Source: an uncultured Clostridia bacterium
GTDB taxonomy: Bacteria > Bacillota > Clostridia > Oscillospirales > Ruminococcaceae
Direction: 5' to 3'
NCBI GenBank assembly: GCA_947623585.1
Contig: CANQHA010000001.1
Location: forward strand, 124,001-188,000
DNA length: 64,000 bases
The translations under genes were made by a program, and so were the position numbers. The notes under the pieces are model-generated. The model had not been told where the DNA came from. It saw nothing but the letters and a program-made list of their open reading frames with translations, and ran no database searches. Shown one piece after another: positions 1-8,991 of this stretch (position 1 is its first letter; every line of letters starts with the position of its first letter).

Positions 1-1252
1 TGAGCATATTCTCGTCAACGACGAAGCAGCCGCGGCGGTTGGTCTCAAGCCCGGGCGTGGTCGAGCGTATCAGCGGGTTCGGAGAGGTCCCTATCGCCAT
101 TATCACGGCGTCAACCTCTATCTCAAACTCCGAGCCCTCGATTGGACGGACGCCTCTTCTGCCGCTTTGATCCGGCTCTGTCAGCTCCATTCTCTGACAT
201 TTTACGGCGCGGACCTTTCCGCCCTCGTCTCCGAGTATCTCGACAGGATTGGTGAGATACTTGAACTCAATCCCCTCCTCCGAGGCGTGATGCACTTCTT
301 CGCGCCTCGCCGGCATTTCCTCAGACGAGCGGCGATAGACGATAAAGACCTTCTCCGCGCCGAGCCTCAGCGCCGAACGCGCGGCGTCCATCGCAACATT
401 GCCGCCGCCGACGACCGCGACCCGGCGGTTTTTGCTTATCGGGGTGTCATAGTCGTCAAGATAGGCTTTCATAAGGTTCGTTCTCGTGAGATATTCGTTT
501 GCCGAGAAGACCCCGACAAGCGATTCACCGCCGATGCCCATGAAGTTTGGAAGCCCCGCGCCTGTGCCGATGAATACGGCCTCGTAGCCCGAAGCGAAAA
601 GCTCATCGACCGAAAGTATCTTTCCGATGACCATGTCGGTCTTTATCTCGACGCCGAGGGCTTTCAAACCGTCTATCTCGCGCTGAACGGTGGCTTTTGG
701 CAGCCTGAATTCGGGTATGCCGTACATCAGAACGCCGCCGGCGGTGTGAAACGCCTCGAAGACAGTTACCGCGTAGCCGAGCTTTGCAAGGTCGGAAGCG
801 CAGCTTAAGCCCGAGGGACCCGATCCTATCACCGCGACCTTGTGACCGTTCGGAGCTGATTTTTCGGGCTTCGGAGCCTTTTCGGCCATATAGTCGGCGC
901 AGTAGCGCTCGAGCCTTCCTATACCGACCGGCTCGCCTTTTATTCCCCTTACGCACTTTGATTCGCACTGACTCTCCTGCGGGCAAACCCTGCCGCAGAC
1001 CGCCGGAAGACCGTTAGTAGTCTTGATGACGTCGTAAGCCGCCGCAACGTCGCCCTCGCGTATTTTGGCGATGAACTCGGGTATTCTCACCCCGACGGGA
1101 CAGCCGCCGACGCAGGGACTGTTTTTGCAGTTTAAGCAGCGCTCGGCTTCGTTTTTAGCCTCGGCGTCAGTATAGCACGAGGAGACCTCTTCAAAATTTC
1201 TCGCCCTGACCTTCGGGTCCTGCTCGCGGACGGGCGTTTTTTCGGCTTGCAT
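1..1252 (-). CDS. nfnB: NADP-reducing transhydrogenase large subunit NfnB (GltD-like), 3' end beyond window
   Basis: NfnB is the large FAD and Fe-S subunit of the NADH-dependent ferredoxin:NADP+ oxidoreductase, a cytoplasmic electron-bifurcating transhydrogenase of anaerobes. I translated it by hand from an ATG at 1252, one base after the nfnA stop. About 417 residues are visible and the C-terminus is cut off by the window. The N-terminus has two Cys groups, C39/42/47/51 and C86/90/96/100, as in the [4Fe-4S] domain of glutamate synthase small subunits. These are followed by an FAD-binding GSGPSG motif near residue 143 and a second dinucleotide motif, VVGGGNVAMDAAR. Alone it could be called glutamate synthase small chain (gltD/gltA). 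The adjacent NfnA-type subunit makes NfnB the better name. Confidence 0.9.
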   Translation of the reverse strand, partial: MQAEKTPVREQDPKVRARNFEEVSSCYTDAEAKNEAERCLNCKNSPCVGGCPVGVRIPEFIAKIREGDVAAAYDVIKTTNGLPAVCGRVCPQESQCESKCVRGIKGEPVGIGRLERYCADYMAEKAPKPEKSAPNGHKVAVIGSGPSGLSCASDLAKLGYAVTVFEAFHTAGGVLMYGIPEFRLPKATVQREIDGLKALGVEIKTDMVIGKILSVDELFASGYEAVFIGTGAGLPNFMGIGGESLVGVFSANEYLTRTNLMKAYLDDYDTPISKNRRVAVVGGGNVAMDAARSALRLGAEKVFIVYRRSSEEMPARREEVHHASEEGIEFKYLTNPVEILGDEGGKVRAVKCQRMELTEPDQSGRRGVRPIEGSEFEIEVDAVIMAIGTSPNPLIRSTTPGLETNRRGCFVVDENML

Positions 1253-1253
1253 A

Positions 1254-2102
1254 TTAGGCATTTCGCACACCTCCCGTAAGTCTGCAAATGTGTTCGCGGT
1301 CGTGCTGCTCGATATCTCTGTAAGCGGAATTGCGATGCATGAGCTCGTCGAAATCGACCTCGTGACCGTCAAAATCGGGGCCGTCAACGCAGGCGTATTT
1401 TATCTTTCCGCCGACCCTGACCCTGCACCCGCCGCACATTCCGGTGCCGTCGATCATTATCGGGTTGAGAGAGACTATCGTTTTGATACCGTAGGGCTTA
1501 GTCACCGCGCAGACGAATTTCATCATCGGCACGGGGCCAATCGCGATAACGCAGTCGTATTTGTTACCCGCGTCGATGAGTTCTTTGAGCTTATCGGTCA
1601 CAAAGCCTTTCATGCCGTAGCTTCCGTCGTCGGTCGTGATGTAAAAATCAGTGCTGACCGCCCGCATTTCGTCCTCCAAAATGACGATATCGCGGTTTCT
1701 GAAGCCGGCGATGACATCGACCTCGACGCCCGAATTGTAAAGCGCCTTGGCCTGCGGATAGGCTATTGCGCATCCGACGCCGCCGCCTATCACGGCGACC
1801 TTTTTTGCGCCCTCGGGAATTTCGGTGGGTATTCCGAGAGGGCCGACGACGTCAAGGATAAAGTCGCCCTCGTTAAGCTGACCGAGCATCATTGTTGAGC
1901 GGCCGACCTTTTGGAAAATAATGGTTATTGTGCCTTTTTCGCGGTCATAATCGGCGATGGTGAGCGGAACGCGCTCGCCCTTTTCGTCGATCCTGAATAT
2001 GATGAACTGACCCGCCAAAGCCTTTGCGGCGATAAGCGGAGCGTCGAGCACCATCAGGGTGACCTGATCGTTCAATTCGCGTTTTTCAAGAATTTTATAC
2101 AC
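1254..2102 (-). CDS. nfnA: NADP-reducing transhydrogenase small subunit NfnA (ferredoxin-NADP reductase type)
   Basis: This 282-residue protein is the small subunit that pairs with NfnB. It carries FAD, binds NAD(H) and holds a [2Fe-2S] cluster. The sequence shows the FNR-like layout: an N-terminal beta-barrel, a nucleotide-binding part with GGGVGCAIAYP near residue 107, and a C-terminal cluster motif with C223, C226 and C238. The same family is also annotated as sulfide dehydrogenase subunit or dihydroorotate dehydrogenase electron-transfer subunit (PyrK-like). No pyrD or pyr gene is near, and the gene sits one base before nfnB, so a bifurcating Nfn complex is the best reading. It follows the amidase gene by 12 bases and is probably co-transcribed with it. 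Confidence 0.88.
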   Translation of the reverse strand: MYKILEKRELNDQVTLMVLDAPLIAAKALAGQFIIFRIDEKGERVPLTIADYDREKGTITIIFQKVGRSTMMLGQLNEGDFILDVVGPLGIPTEIPEGAKKVAVIGGGVGCAIAYPQAKALYNSGVEVDVIAGFRNRDIVILEDEMRAVSTDFYITTDDGSYGMKGFVTDKLKELIDAGNKYDCVIAIGPVPMMKFVCAVTKPYGIKTIVSLNPIMIDGTGMCGGCRVRVGGKIKYACVDGPDFDGHEVDFDELMHRNSAYRDIEQHDREHICRLTGGVRNA

Positions 2103-2114
2103 CGGTTTTCCTCC

Positions 2115-5030
2115 TTATCTTCCCCTCGCAAGATATTCCGATACCGCCTCGACTATCGCGTTGGCAAGGCCGCTTTGGTGCGACGAGTTGTTTAGCGCCA
2201 TAGCCTCCTGATAGTCGGTGACGAAACCGCATTCGACGAGTATCGAAGCGAATTCCTGCTCGAGAGTAACTGCGAAGTAGTTATATTTTGCGCCGCGGTC
2301 ACGGTTTTTGCCGTCGCCGTAGACGTTTCTTTCATAATATCTCGCCATTTTTGAGCTGACGAGCTCGGCAAGAGGCTGGCTGAACGGCGTGAAGTAATAA
2401 GCCTCGACGCCGCGAACGCCCTCGCCGTTTTCTACCGAGTTGCAGTGCACCGCGATATAGATATCTGGGTCGTAGCGGCGGGCGTATTCCGAGCGGTCGT
2501 ATACGCTGATATAGGTGGTGTCGGACGGCAGCATATAGACGTTTGCGCCCGCGCTTTGAAGCGCCGCGGTCAGCTTTCTTGCTATTTCAAGATTTATCTT
2601 CTGCTCGACGACATGACCGACCGCGCCGGGGTCGATATCGTTGGGAGATGTGTTATAACCGTGGCCAGGGTCAACGACTATCGTTGTGCCGTAAAGGCTC
2701 TGGTTATAGCCGTTGAAGGTTATAGTCAGTCCGCCCGCGCCGTCATAGCTCGAGGAATATCCCATAAACGCTCCCGAGCGCCTCAGCCTCAGCTTGAGCT
2801 GGGCTTTTTGCTCGCCGTTCACATAGGCGTACTGCCATTCGCCCTCGGAGAACAGACTGTCGCCCGCAAACGAGGGATATCCGGCGTAGTTTGAAACGTG
2901 GTCGAAGGTTATCAAAACGTAGTCGGGGTTGAACCGCTCAACGAGATATGAGCCTCGGTCGGGGTTGTCATAGCTCAGCGGAGAATAGGATATCGTAAAC
3001 GGCGTCTGATAGTTCAGCTTGAGGCTTAAAACGGTGTCTCCCCCGCTTGAATAGGAGCCGTTGAACATCGCCGTGTTGTCGACAACGGTATAGCCGTCGA
3101 TGAGCTCGCAGTCGCTTGCCCTGAGCCTTAAGCCCGATTCGGTCAGATAGTAGTTTATGCTCTGAGTTACGCCCTCGGAGGTGGTGTTGTAGGTCACGGT
3201 GTTCACATAAACGTCTATCGTTCCGGCGGGAAGTCTCGGAGAGGTCGGGTTGGCGATACTGTCGGTAGTGTAGTAATCGTATGTCAGCGTGTTGTCGTTT
3301 TTGACCCTGACGAGCTGCGCCGCCTGAGCGTGCTCGGGCACGGCGTTGACGATGACGCGGGCGCAGGTGACCGTCTCTCGGCTGTATTCGTCATAGGTTC
3401 CGGTGACGACGATCTGCCCGAGATCCTGCTCCTCGCCGATAATGCCCTCGGGCGCGGTGAAGTAGCCGGTGAAGTGGATATAGTTGGTGTTTGAATCGAG
3501 GTCGTCGGAGCGTATCTCCTCCTCGGAAAGACGTATCGTCTCGCCGTTTAAAGTCGCGGTCAGCTTTGAGCCTTTATATGCGACGGCGTTGACGGCGATC
3601 CTCGTCGTTCCCTCGACGTTCATGGTCGAGCCCTCGCGCGGCTCGACGCTCTTTAAGATCTGTACCTTTCGTGTGATTCGGTATCTTACCGTTTTAGACT
3701 TGTTTTTGAAGGTGAAGGTGTTCACACCGACCTTCAGCTCCTCCTCGAAGAAGAAGTTTCCGGCTTCGTTGAGGGTTATCGGCTCACCGTTGAAGTAAAC
3801 GTCGAAGTTATAGTCGAAGGAGCCTTGGAAGATGACCGTCGGCTCATAGGTGGTGAAGTCGGTCTTTGTCGGCAATACCATTTTGAGCTCGCGGTAAAGG
3901 GAGTTGGTGTCTATCTGGCCGGCATAGTAGCGGACGAGCGCGTCGGTGCTTACTTCGTTCGAGCGAAGCTGCTCGTAAGATTCAAAGACGCTTCCGCGAT
4001 ATGACGAATAGTCGGCGCACTCCTCGAGCTGCTTTAATATCTGCGCTACGTCCCAGCTTTGGTCAGAGGCGCTTATGCGCGAATTTGCGTGCTTTATGAA
4101 CATCGGTATCCCGGCGGCGCCGGCAACGTCGTTCCACCATGAGACGACGCTCTCAAATTTCAGCTCGACGCTTTCAAGCCCGCCGTAGCAGTAAACTATC
4201 ATGAAATCGACAAGCCCGTCAAGGATATAGCCCCGAGTGTCGGAAAATCCGTCGTTAAGCGCCTCGAAATCGTCCTTGGTGTCCGAGCCGGAGGGGTCGC
4301 TTTCGGAATTTTGCCACGCGTTGTCGATAGAGATTCCCACCGCCATCGAGCTGTTCGTTGCGCGAATGGCGCGGCTCGCAAGGCCGAAGATATAGGCGTT
4401 GGTCTCTAAAAGCCAGTTTTCATAGCCTATGCCCGAGCCGCTTTCGCGATAGTCGCGATAGCTCTGCTCGGTTTTTTCGCGGTAATAATCCTGCAAAATT
4501 ATTCCGTCGATGAGATATTTATCGCTTATTCTGTGAACGCAATAGCTGAGATAATCTATCCTCTCGCCGATGTCGGAAAAACCGCTTCCGCTGAGCGCGG
4601 CGTTGAGATCAAAGGTGATGTAAATGAAGAAATTGTGCGATACCGCGGCTTCTATCATCATCGAAAGCGGAGAGACGTTTGAAAAAAGCTGACCGTCGGT
4701 CTCGTAATAGGTAACGCCGTTATATGATGTCTCGATGATTATTGTGTTGAGCCCGAATTCTTCAAAATCGGAGATTATGCCGTTTATTTCCTCGGCGGTC
4801 TCGGAAGCCTGCTGCGAGGGGTCGGAAAAGAAATCCTTGCCGACGGTGACGACGGAAGCCCGCATATCGTCGGGAAAAGCCAAAAAGCCCTCGTCCGAAT
4901 ATACGTCGGGCGCCGAGGGCTCAGGCTCGGACTCATCGGCATGAGCTCTGAGCGAAAATGCTCCGAAAAGCTCCGCCGCCGGCGCAAGCATCATCATGAA
5001 CGCAAGAAAGACCGCAATAATTCTCTTCAT
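2115..5030 (-). CDS. Secreted cell-wall protein: glycoside-hydrolase-like N-terminal domain plus C-terminal N-acetylmuramoyl-L-alanine amidase
   Basis: This 971-residue exported protein begins with a basic, hydrophobic signal peptide (residues 1-31). Residues about 50-400 resemble the GHL10/DUF187 family of putative glycoside hydrolases (TIM-barrel type). The middle (about 400-780) is beta-rich and unrecognised. The last 190 residues are an Amidase_3 domain: VVDPGHG with H790, a likely zinc Glu near 809, VHCN with H862, and the catalytic-type LVECGF with E933. The expected role is cleavage of the amide bond between MurNAc and the stem peptide, with the N-terminal domain perhaps binding or cutting glycan. 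It sits 15 bases after the SH3/GHL lipoprotein gene, which has the same N-terminal type of domain, so the two probably work on the same wall polymer. The exact substrate is not shown. Confidence 0.85.
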   Translation of the reverse strand: MKRIIAVFLAFMMMLAPAAELFGAFSLRAHADESEPEPSAPDVYSDEGFLAFPDDMRASVVTVGKDFFSDPSQQASETAEEINGIISDFEEFGLNTIIIETSYNGVTYYETDGQLFSNVSPLSMMIEAAVSHNFFIYITFDLNAALSGSGFSDIGERIDYLSYCVHRISDKYLIDGIILQDYYREKTEQSYRDYRESGSGIGYENWLLETNAYIFGLASRAIRATNSSMAVGISIDNAWQNSESDPSGSDTKDDFEALNDGFSDTRGYILDGLVDFMIVYCYGGLESVELKFESVVSWWNDVAGAAGIPMFIKHANSRISASDQSWDVAQILKQLEECADYSSYRGSVFESYEQLRSNEVSTDALVRYYAGQIDTNSLYRELKMVLPTKTDFTTYEPTVIFQGSFDYNFDVYFNGEPITLNEAGNFFFEEELKVGVNTFTFKNKSKTVRYRITRKVQILKSVEPREGSTMNVEGTTRIAVNAVAYKGSKLTATLNGETIRLSEEEIRSDDLDSNTNYIHFTGYFTAPEGIIGEEQDLGQIVVTGTYDEYSRETVTCARVIVNAVPEHAQAAQLVRVKNDNTLTYDYYTTDSIANPTSPRLPAGTIDVYVNTVTYNTTSEGVTQSINYYLTESGLRLRASDCELIDGYTVVDNTAMFNGSYSSGGDTVLSLKLNYQTPFTISYSPLSYDNPDRGSYLVERFNPDYVLITFDHVSNYAGYPSFAGDSLFSEGEWQYAYVNGEQKAQLKLRLRRSGAFMGYSSSYDGAGGLTITFNGYNQSLYGTTIVVDPGHGYNTSPNDIDPGAVGHVVEQKINLEIARKLTAALQSAGANVYMLPSDTTYISVYDRSEYARRYDPDIYIAVHCNSVENGEGVRGVEAYYFTPFSQPLAELVSSKMARYYERNVYGDGKNRDRGAKYNYFAVTLEQEFASILVECGFVTDYQEAMALNNSSHQSGLANAIVEAVSEYLARGR

Positions 5031-5045
5031 AAAATTCCTCTGTTA

Positions 5046-7061
5046 TCAAAATAAAGCAACGGAGCCTTTGAGCGCCGTAAGCTCGCTCTGCATAAGCCTT
5101 TGCGACGAGCTTGCCGTGCCGAAAAGCGAACCGTAACGGTAATATGCGACGCCGTCGAAAACGCTTGACTGAGCGATATGATCGGTCTGCTTTTTGAGTA
5201 TCGAACCGCTCGACCACTCGCTGTTCACGCCGACCTTATAAGCCGCTATGCCGCAGACGAGCGAAACGTTCGCCAGGGCGACGATATCCTCCCACTGCTT
5301 TGCGGCGGTATCAAAGGGCAGCTTGTCGTTAAAGCCGTAGTATATCTGCGGGACGACATAGTCGAGATAACCGTAGCTTGAACACCATGTCTCAACGTCG
5401 GCGTAAAGGCGGTCGCGGTTGTTTTCGATGTTTCCCTGCGGAGAAACTCCGAACAAAACGTTTGAATTGCAGGACTTAACCGTCGAATAGATCTCTTTGA
5501 CAAGGGTGTTGACGACCTCTCTGCGCCATGAATCGCGGTCGCTTCGGCCCGAAGCCTCGAAAGCCGCCCTATCAAACGACGAGGAGGTGGTCGGGTAAAA
5601 ATAGTCGTCGATATGTATGGCGTCAACGTTATAGTGCGAGACTATCTCGGCGACGCCGCTGCAAATAAGCTGCCTTACAGCCGTGTAAGCCGGACTGAGC
5701 CAGTAATATCCGCTCTCGGAATCATAGACAAGAAAGGTGCCGTTGGTCTCGGAGGAATTATACCACTGCTTGAGCGCGCAGCCCTCGGGCATTTGCTGAA
5801 AACGCTCCTTGGTAGTCGTGCGCATGGGGTTTATCCACGCGTGAAAGGACAGCCCTCGCGAATGAGCCTCGGAAACCATTATCTCGAGAGGGTCAAAATC
5901 GGGTGCGGAACCCAAAACGTCGCAATAAGCCGCAGTGAACGGATAATAGGCCGAGTAATAGTATGCGTCTCCGAAAGAACGGACGTGAACATAAACGGTG
6001 TTGCAGCCCAATGAAACGACCTCGTCGAAGGCGTTTGAGACCGAGCGCGTAAAGGAAGCGCGGTCGGCGTTTTTGAGCATTTCGTCTATGTCGAGATAAG
6101 CAAACCAGACCGCCTTTTGCTTTGAGTAATTAACGGTCTGATAGTTATTGGTTCCGCCGATGAAGCCCGAGAGATTGCCCGGGTTCTGCGACTGCTGCTG
6201 CGTGTTTTCGGCGGGGCGGAGATATTCTCCGCTGACGAAATATTCGCCGCCGTTATATATTATTCTGAACCAGCCGTTCGAGACGATGCCGGTCACGGTG
6301 ACCCTTTCGCCGAGCGCAAGAGTGCCGACCTTTTCGGAGGACGCGTCGGGCTCTTTGCGGACGTTTAAAACGTCGGTAGTCACCATAGTTCCCTGAGCGT
6401 TTGCTATTTCATATTCGCCGCCGCTGAAAACATCTTGCGGCTCGCTTGCGGAGGTGGTATCCGAGACGACCTCTGAAGCCTGCGAATCGGCGGTAGTCGT
6501 TGCGGGAGGGGCCGCGGTGGTAGAGGGCGGCGCTGTTTCGGTCACCGGCTCGAGGCGGCTGAGATAGCTGCCGTTCACAAAATATTCCCCGCCGTCGAAC
6601 TTTATCCGCACCCAGCCGTTTGAGACAAGGCCGGTGACGGTAACCTCTTCGTTTTCTTTTAGCGCTCCTACCCTTTTGCTGTCGGCGTCGGGCTTTTCGC
6701 GGACGTTGACGCTCGAGGTGGCATACATCGAACCGCTTGAGGGCGTGATTATATAGTCGCTTTCGCCGGAGGTCTTTTCGGGCTTGGGCTCGGTGGCTTT
6801 CGGCGCGGTGGTGGTGGTCTGAGAGTGCCTGCTCTGAGAGGAAGACGCAGATTCGGTCTCGCTCTGAGTCAGCTTTTCGGTGTTTAAGGTCTCGGCTGTG
6901 GTGACGGCTTCGGTCTCGACCGAGGCGCCGTGAGTTTGTATCGCTACCGACGGTTCGGTGCCGCCGGTGATGTCCGCTTCTTTGCTTCCGGCGCAGGACG
7001 ACAGCAGCAGCGCGCATATCGCCGCGCAAAGCAGCTTTTTAAGAACTCTCAGCAAAAACAC
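5046..7061 (-). CDS. Lipoprotein with two bacterial SH3 domains and a GHL10-type glycoside-hydrolase-like domain
   Basis: This 671-residue protein starts with a lipoprotein signal ending in LLSSC, so Cys23 is the likely lipidated residue. A Ser/Thr-rich linker follows. Two SH3b domains come next at about 112-170 and 225-283, with matching segments SVNVREKPDA and VLNVRKEPDA, separated by a Thr/Ala/Pro linker. Residues about 315-660 form a GHL10-like domain (AVWFAYLDIDEML, NTVYVHVRSFGD, FHAWINPMR). SH3b domains commonly bind peptidoglycan, so this is probably a membrane-anchored wall-associated enzyme or binding protein. It is the first gene behind the promoter at 7102-7130 and is followed by the amidase fusion and nfnAB. 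Catalytic activity is inferred only from family resemblance. Confidence 0.85.
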   Translation of the reverse strand: MFLLRVLKKLLCAAICALLLSSCAGSKEADITGGTEPSVAIQTHGASVETEAVTTAETLNTEKLTQSETESASSSQSRHSQTTTTAPKATEPKPEKTSGESDYIITPSSGSMYATSSVNVREKPDADSKRVGALKENEEVTVTGLVSNGWVRIKFDGGEYFVNGSYLSRLEPVTETAPPSTTAAPPATTTADSQASEVVSDTTSASEPQDVFSGGEYEIANAQGTMVTTDVLNVRKEPDASSEKVGTLALGERVTVTGIVSNGWFRIIYNGGEYFVSGEYLRPAENTQQQSQNPGNLSGFIGGTNNYQTVNYSKQKAVWFAYLDIDEMLKNADRASFTRSVSNAFDEVVSLGCNTVYVHVRSFGDAYYYSAYYPFTAAYCDVLGSAPDFDPLEIMVSEAHSRGLSFHAWINPMRTTTKERFQQMPEGCALKQWYNSSETNGTFLVYDSESGYYWLSPAYTAVRQLICSGVAEIVSHYNVDAIHIDDYFYPTTSSSFDRAAFEASGRSDRDSWRREVVNTLVKEIYSTVKSCNSNVLFGVSPQGNIENNRDRLYADVETWCSSYGYLDYVVPQIYYGFNDKLPFDTAAKQWEDIVALANVSLVCGIAAYKVGVNSEWSSGSILKKQTDHIAQSSVFDGVAYYRYGSLFGTASSSQRLMQSELTALKGSVALF

Positions 7062-7101
7062 CTCCCCTTTCGCGGTCTGTTCGACCGGTCATACAATTTA
7101 T

Positions 7102-7130
7102 AATATAGCACATTATGCTCTGCATTTCAA
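7102..7130 (-). promoter_or_regulatory. Sigma-A promoter for the SH3 lipoprotein operon
   Basis: On the minus strand TTGAAA (7130-7125), a 17-base spacer and TATATT (7107-7102) lie about 40 bases upstream of the ATG at 7061. No other promoter was seen before nfnA and nfnB, so it may drive all four genes. Confidence 0.7.
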
Positions 7131-7183
7131 GAGAAAATTACGGCATATCGGCAATTTGCGGAAAATTTAATAATTTCACCGCG

Positions 7184-7212
7184 AAAACGGCAGGGACGAG
7201 CCGTGCCGTTTT
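7184..7212 (-). terminator. Probable terminator after tyrS
   Basis: A 9-bp stem (AAAACGGCA / TGCCGTTTT, 7184-7192 with 7204-7212) with an 11-base loop starts 9 bases after the tyrS stop. The T-run is part of the stem, so the same hairpin could also work on the plus strand. Confidence 0.5.
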
Positions 7213-7220
7213 TGCAAAAA

Positions 7221-8420
7221 TCACTTGGATATAAGCCTTACAAACTGTTTTTTGCCCTTTTTGAGGACGACCCCGCCGCCTATCTTTACGACATGGTTGA
7301 CGTCGGATATCTTAACGTCGTCAACGCTGACGCCGCCCTGCTGAACGAGCCTTCTCGCCTCGCCCTTTGAGGGGGCCAGCTTGGAAGTTACAAGCGCGTC
7401 AAGAACGCCTATCGTATCGCCCTCTATCTCGACGGTGGGCATATTTTCGCTTGAACCCGAGCCGCCGAAAACCGCTCTTGCGGCCTCAAGCGCCTTTTGA
7501 GCCTCCTCCTCGCCGTGGACCAGCTTTGTAAGCTCGAAAGCGAGTATCTCTTTCGCCTTGTTGAGGTCGCTGCCCTCCCACTTCTCCATTTTGTGAATTT
7601 CGTCAAGAGGCAGGAAGGTGAGCATTTTTATGCACTTGATTACGTCGGCGTCGGCGACGTTTCTCCAATACTGGAAGAAATCGTAGGGCGGGGTCTTCTC
7701 GGGGTCGAGCCAGACCGCGTTGCCGGCGGTTTTTCCCATTTTCATTCCGTTTGAATCGGTGAGGAGCGTTATGGTCATCGCCGAAGCGTCTTTTCCGAGC
7801 TTTCGCCTGATAAGCTCGGTGCCGCCGAGCATATTCGACCACTGATCGTCGCCGCCGAACTGGAGATTGCAGTTATAGTTCTTGAAGAGATAATAAAAAT
7901 CGTAGGACTGCATTATCATGTAGTTGAATTCGAGGAAAGAAAGTCCCTTTTCCATTCTCTGCTTATAGCACTCGGCTCTGAGCATATTGTTTACCGAGAA
8001 GCACGCCCCGACCTCTCTTAAAAGGTCAACATAATTCAGGTTAAGAAGCCAGTCGGCGTTGTTCACCATTATCGCCTTGCCCTCGCCGAATTCGATGAAG
8101 CGGGACATCTGCTTTTTGAAGCACTCGGCGTTGTGGTCGATGTCCTCGCGGGTGAGCATTTTTCGCATATCGCTTCGTCCCGAGGGGTCGCCTATCATCG
8201 TCGTTCCGCCGCCGATGAGCGCAATGGGCTTGTTTCCCGCCATTTGCAGGCGCTTCATGAGCGTCAGGGCCATAAAGTGTCCGGCAGTGAGACTGTCGGC
8301 CGTGCAGTCAAAGCCGATGTAAAACGTCGCCTTTCCGCTGTTGACAAGCTCGCGTATAAGCGCTTCATCGGTCACCTGCGCAATAAGCCCGCGCTCTTTA
8401 AGTTCTTCGTAAACTCCCAT
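7221..8420 (-). CDS. tyrS: Tyrosyl-tRNA synthetase
   Basis: TyrRS charges tRNA-Tyr with tyrosine in the cytoplasm. The 399-residue product has the class I HIGH-equivalent TAGHF near residue 49, a KMSKS-type KMGKT loop in the middle, and a C-terminal S4 RNA-binding domain (APSKGEARRLVQQGG). The frame stays open 60 codons further upstream, but that stretch is the T-box leader. The ATG at 8420 follows GAAAAAGGAGAAGTAAC, a strong ribosome binding site, and matches the family N-terminus (MGVYEELKERG). It is a single-gene unit with its own promoter, T-box and probable terminator. Confidence 0.97.
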   Translation of the reverse strand: MGVYEELKERGLIAQVTDEALIRELVNSGKATFYIGFDCTADSLTAGHFMALTLMKRLQMAGNKPIALIGGGTTMIGDPSGRSDMRKMLTREDIDHNAECFKKQMSRFIEFGEGKAIMVNNADWLLNLNYVDLLREVGACFSVNNMLRAECYKQRMEKGLSFLEFNYMIMQSYDFYYLFKNYNCNLQFGGDDQWSNMLGGTELIRRKLGKDASAMTITLLTDSNGMKMGKTAGNAVWLDPEKTPPYDFFQYWRNVADADVIKCIKMLTFLPLDEIHKMEKWEGSDLNKAKEILAFELTKLVHGEEEAQKALEAARAVFGGSGSSENMPTVEIEGDTIGVLDALVTSKLAPSKGEARRLVQQGGVSVDDVKISDVNHVVKIGGGVVLKKGKKQFVRLISK

Positions 8421-8440
8421 GTTACTTCTCCTTTTTCTAA

Positions 8441-8695
8441 AATAAAAACCCTCCGACGAAAGCCGGAGGGCGATCTTTAACCGCGGTACCACCTCAGTTC
8501 GCAAACGCAAAGCGCTTGCCTCTTGGCGCTGTAACGTGCGCAAAACGCATATCCCTAATAGAAAATCGTTCGGGATACGGACTCGGGGACGTATTCGCAC
8601 AGGGGCGCCGCGCTTTCTCGCACCATCCGAAAGCTCTCTTTATCGGAAACCCGGGGCTACTTGCTCCCGTCACAGTCTGTAAAATTTTCGGTTTT
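8441..8695 (-). promoter_or_regulatory. T-box riboswitch (tRNA-Tyr) in the tyrS leader
   Basis: The leader between the promoter and tyrS has the T-box signature AGGTGGTACCGCGG at 8494-8481. It is followed by a terminator hairpin (8470-8449, CCCTCCG/CGGAGGG) and a T-run to 8441. Upstream, an AGAGAGC element lies near 8640, and a GAATAC specifier-loop sequence (8596-8591) holds a TAC tyrosine codon. In this class uncharged tRNA pairs with the specifier and the T-box bulge, stabilises an antiterminator and switches tyrS on. The specifier assignment rests on position and sequence, not on a computed fold. Confidence 0.93.
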
Positions 8696-8699
8696 CAGT

Positions 8700-8728
8700 A
8701 TACTACCACAGTTTTTTCGGTTTGTCAA
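8700..8728 (-). promoter_or_regulatory. Sigma-A promoter of tyrS
   Basis: A consensus TTGACA (8728-8723), a 17-base spacer and TAGTAT (8705-8700) place transcription start near 8693, just ahead of the T-box leader. Confidence 0.85.
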
Positions 8729-8789
8729 GAGCTGAAAATTTGGAAGAGTACAAACAGGGAATGTTTTTAAGAGGAGCCGGCAGTATTTT

Positions 8790-8990
8790 TTACCTCGCTC
8801 ACCGCTCGGCAAATGGGAAACCCCCGGCGAGGGTTCCCCATGTCGCAACCGTCCACTGGACGGATTGCTCCGTCCCCTCCTGCGCTTCGCTTCGCAGGGA
8901 TTTCGCAGCCTGCGGGCTGCGACGAGGGGCTTCGCCCCTCGACCCGACAAGCCTTTTGAAAAAGGCTTGAGCGAAAACTTTTAATTTTTG
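8790..8990 (-). repeat. Dispersed hairpin repeat REP-C, copy 1
   Basis: This non-coding stretch is a string of hairpins: GCAGCC/GGCTGC (8905-8920), GAGGGGC/GCCCCTC (8924-8940) and AAGCCTTTT/AAAAGGCTT (8949-8968). A GGGAACCCTCGCC-type palindrome lies near 8817-8845. Read on the minus strand, the order and linkers match the plus strand at 46629-46880. It ends 2 bases before the stop of the lipoprotein gene and may act as its transcript end. The short open frames here are not genes. Confidence 0.75.
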
Positions 8991-8991
8991 C

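Noticed and set aside
8421-8600. 60-codon N-terminal extension of TyrRS
   Set aside because: This DNA is the T-box leader; the ATG at 8420 has the ribosome binding site.
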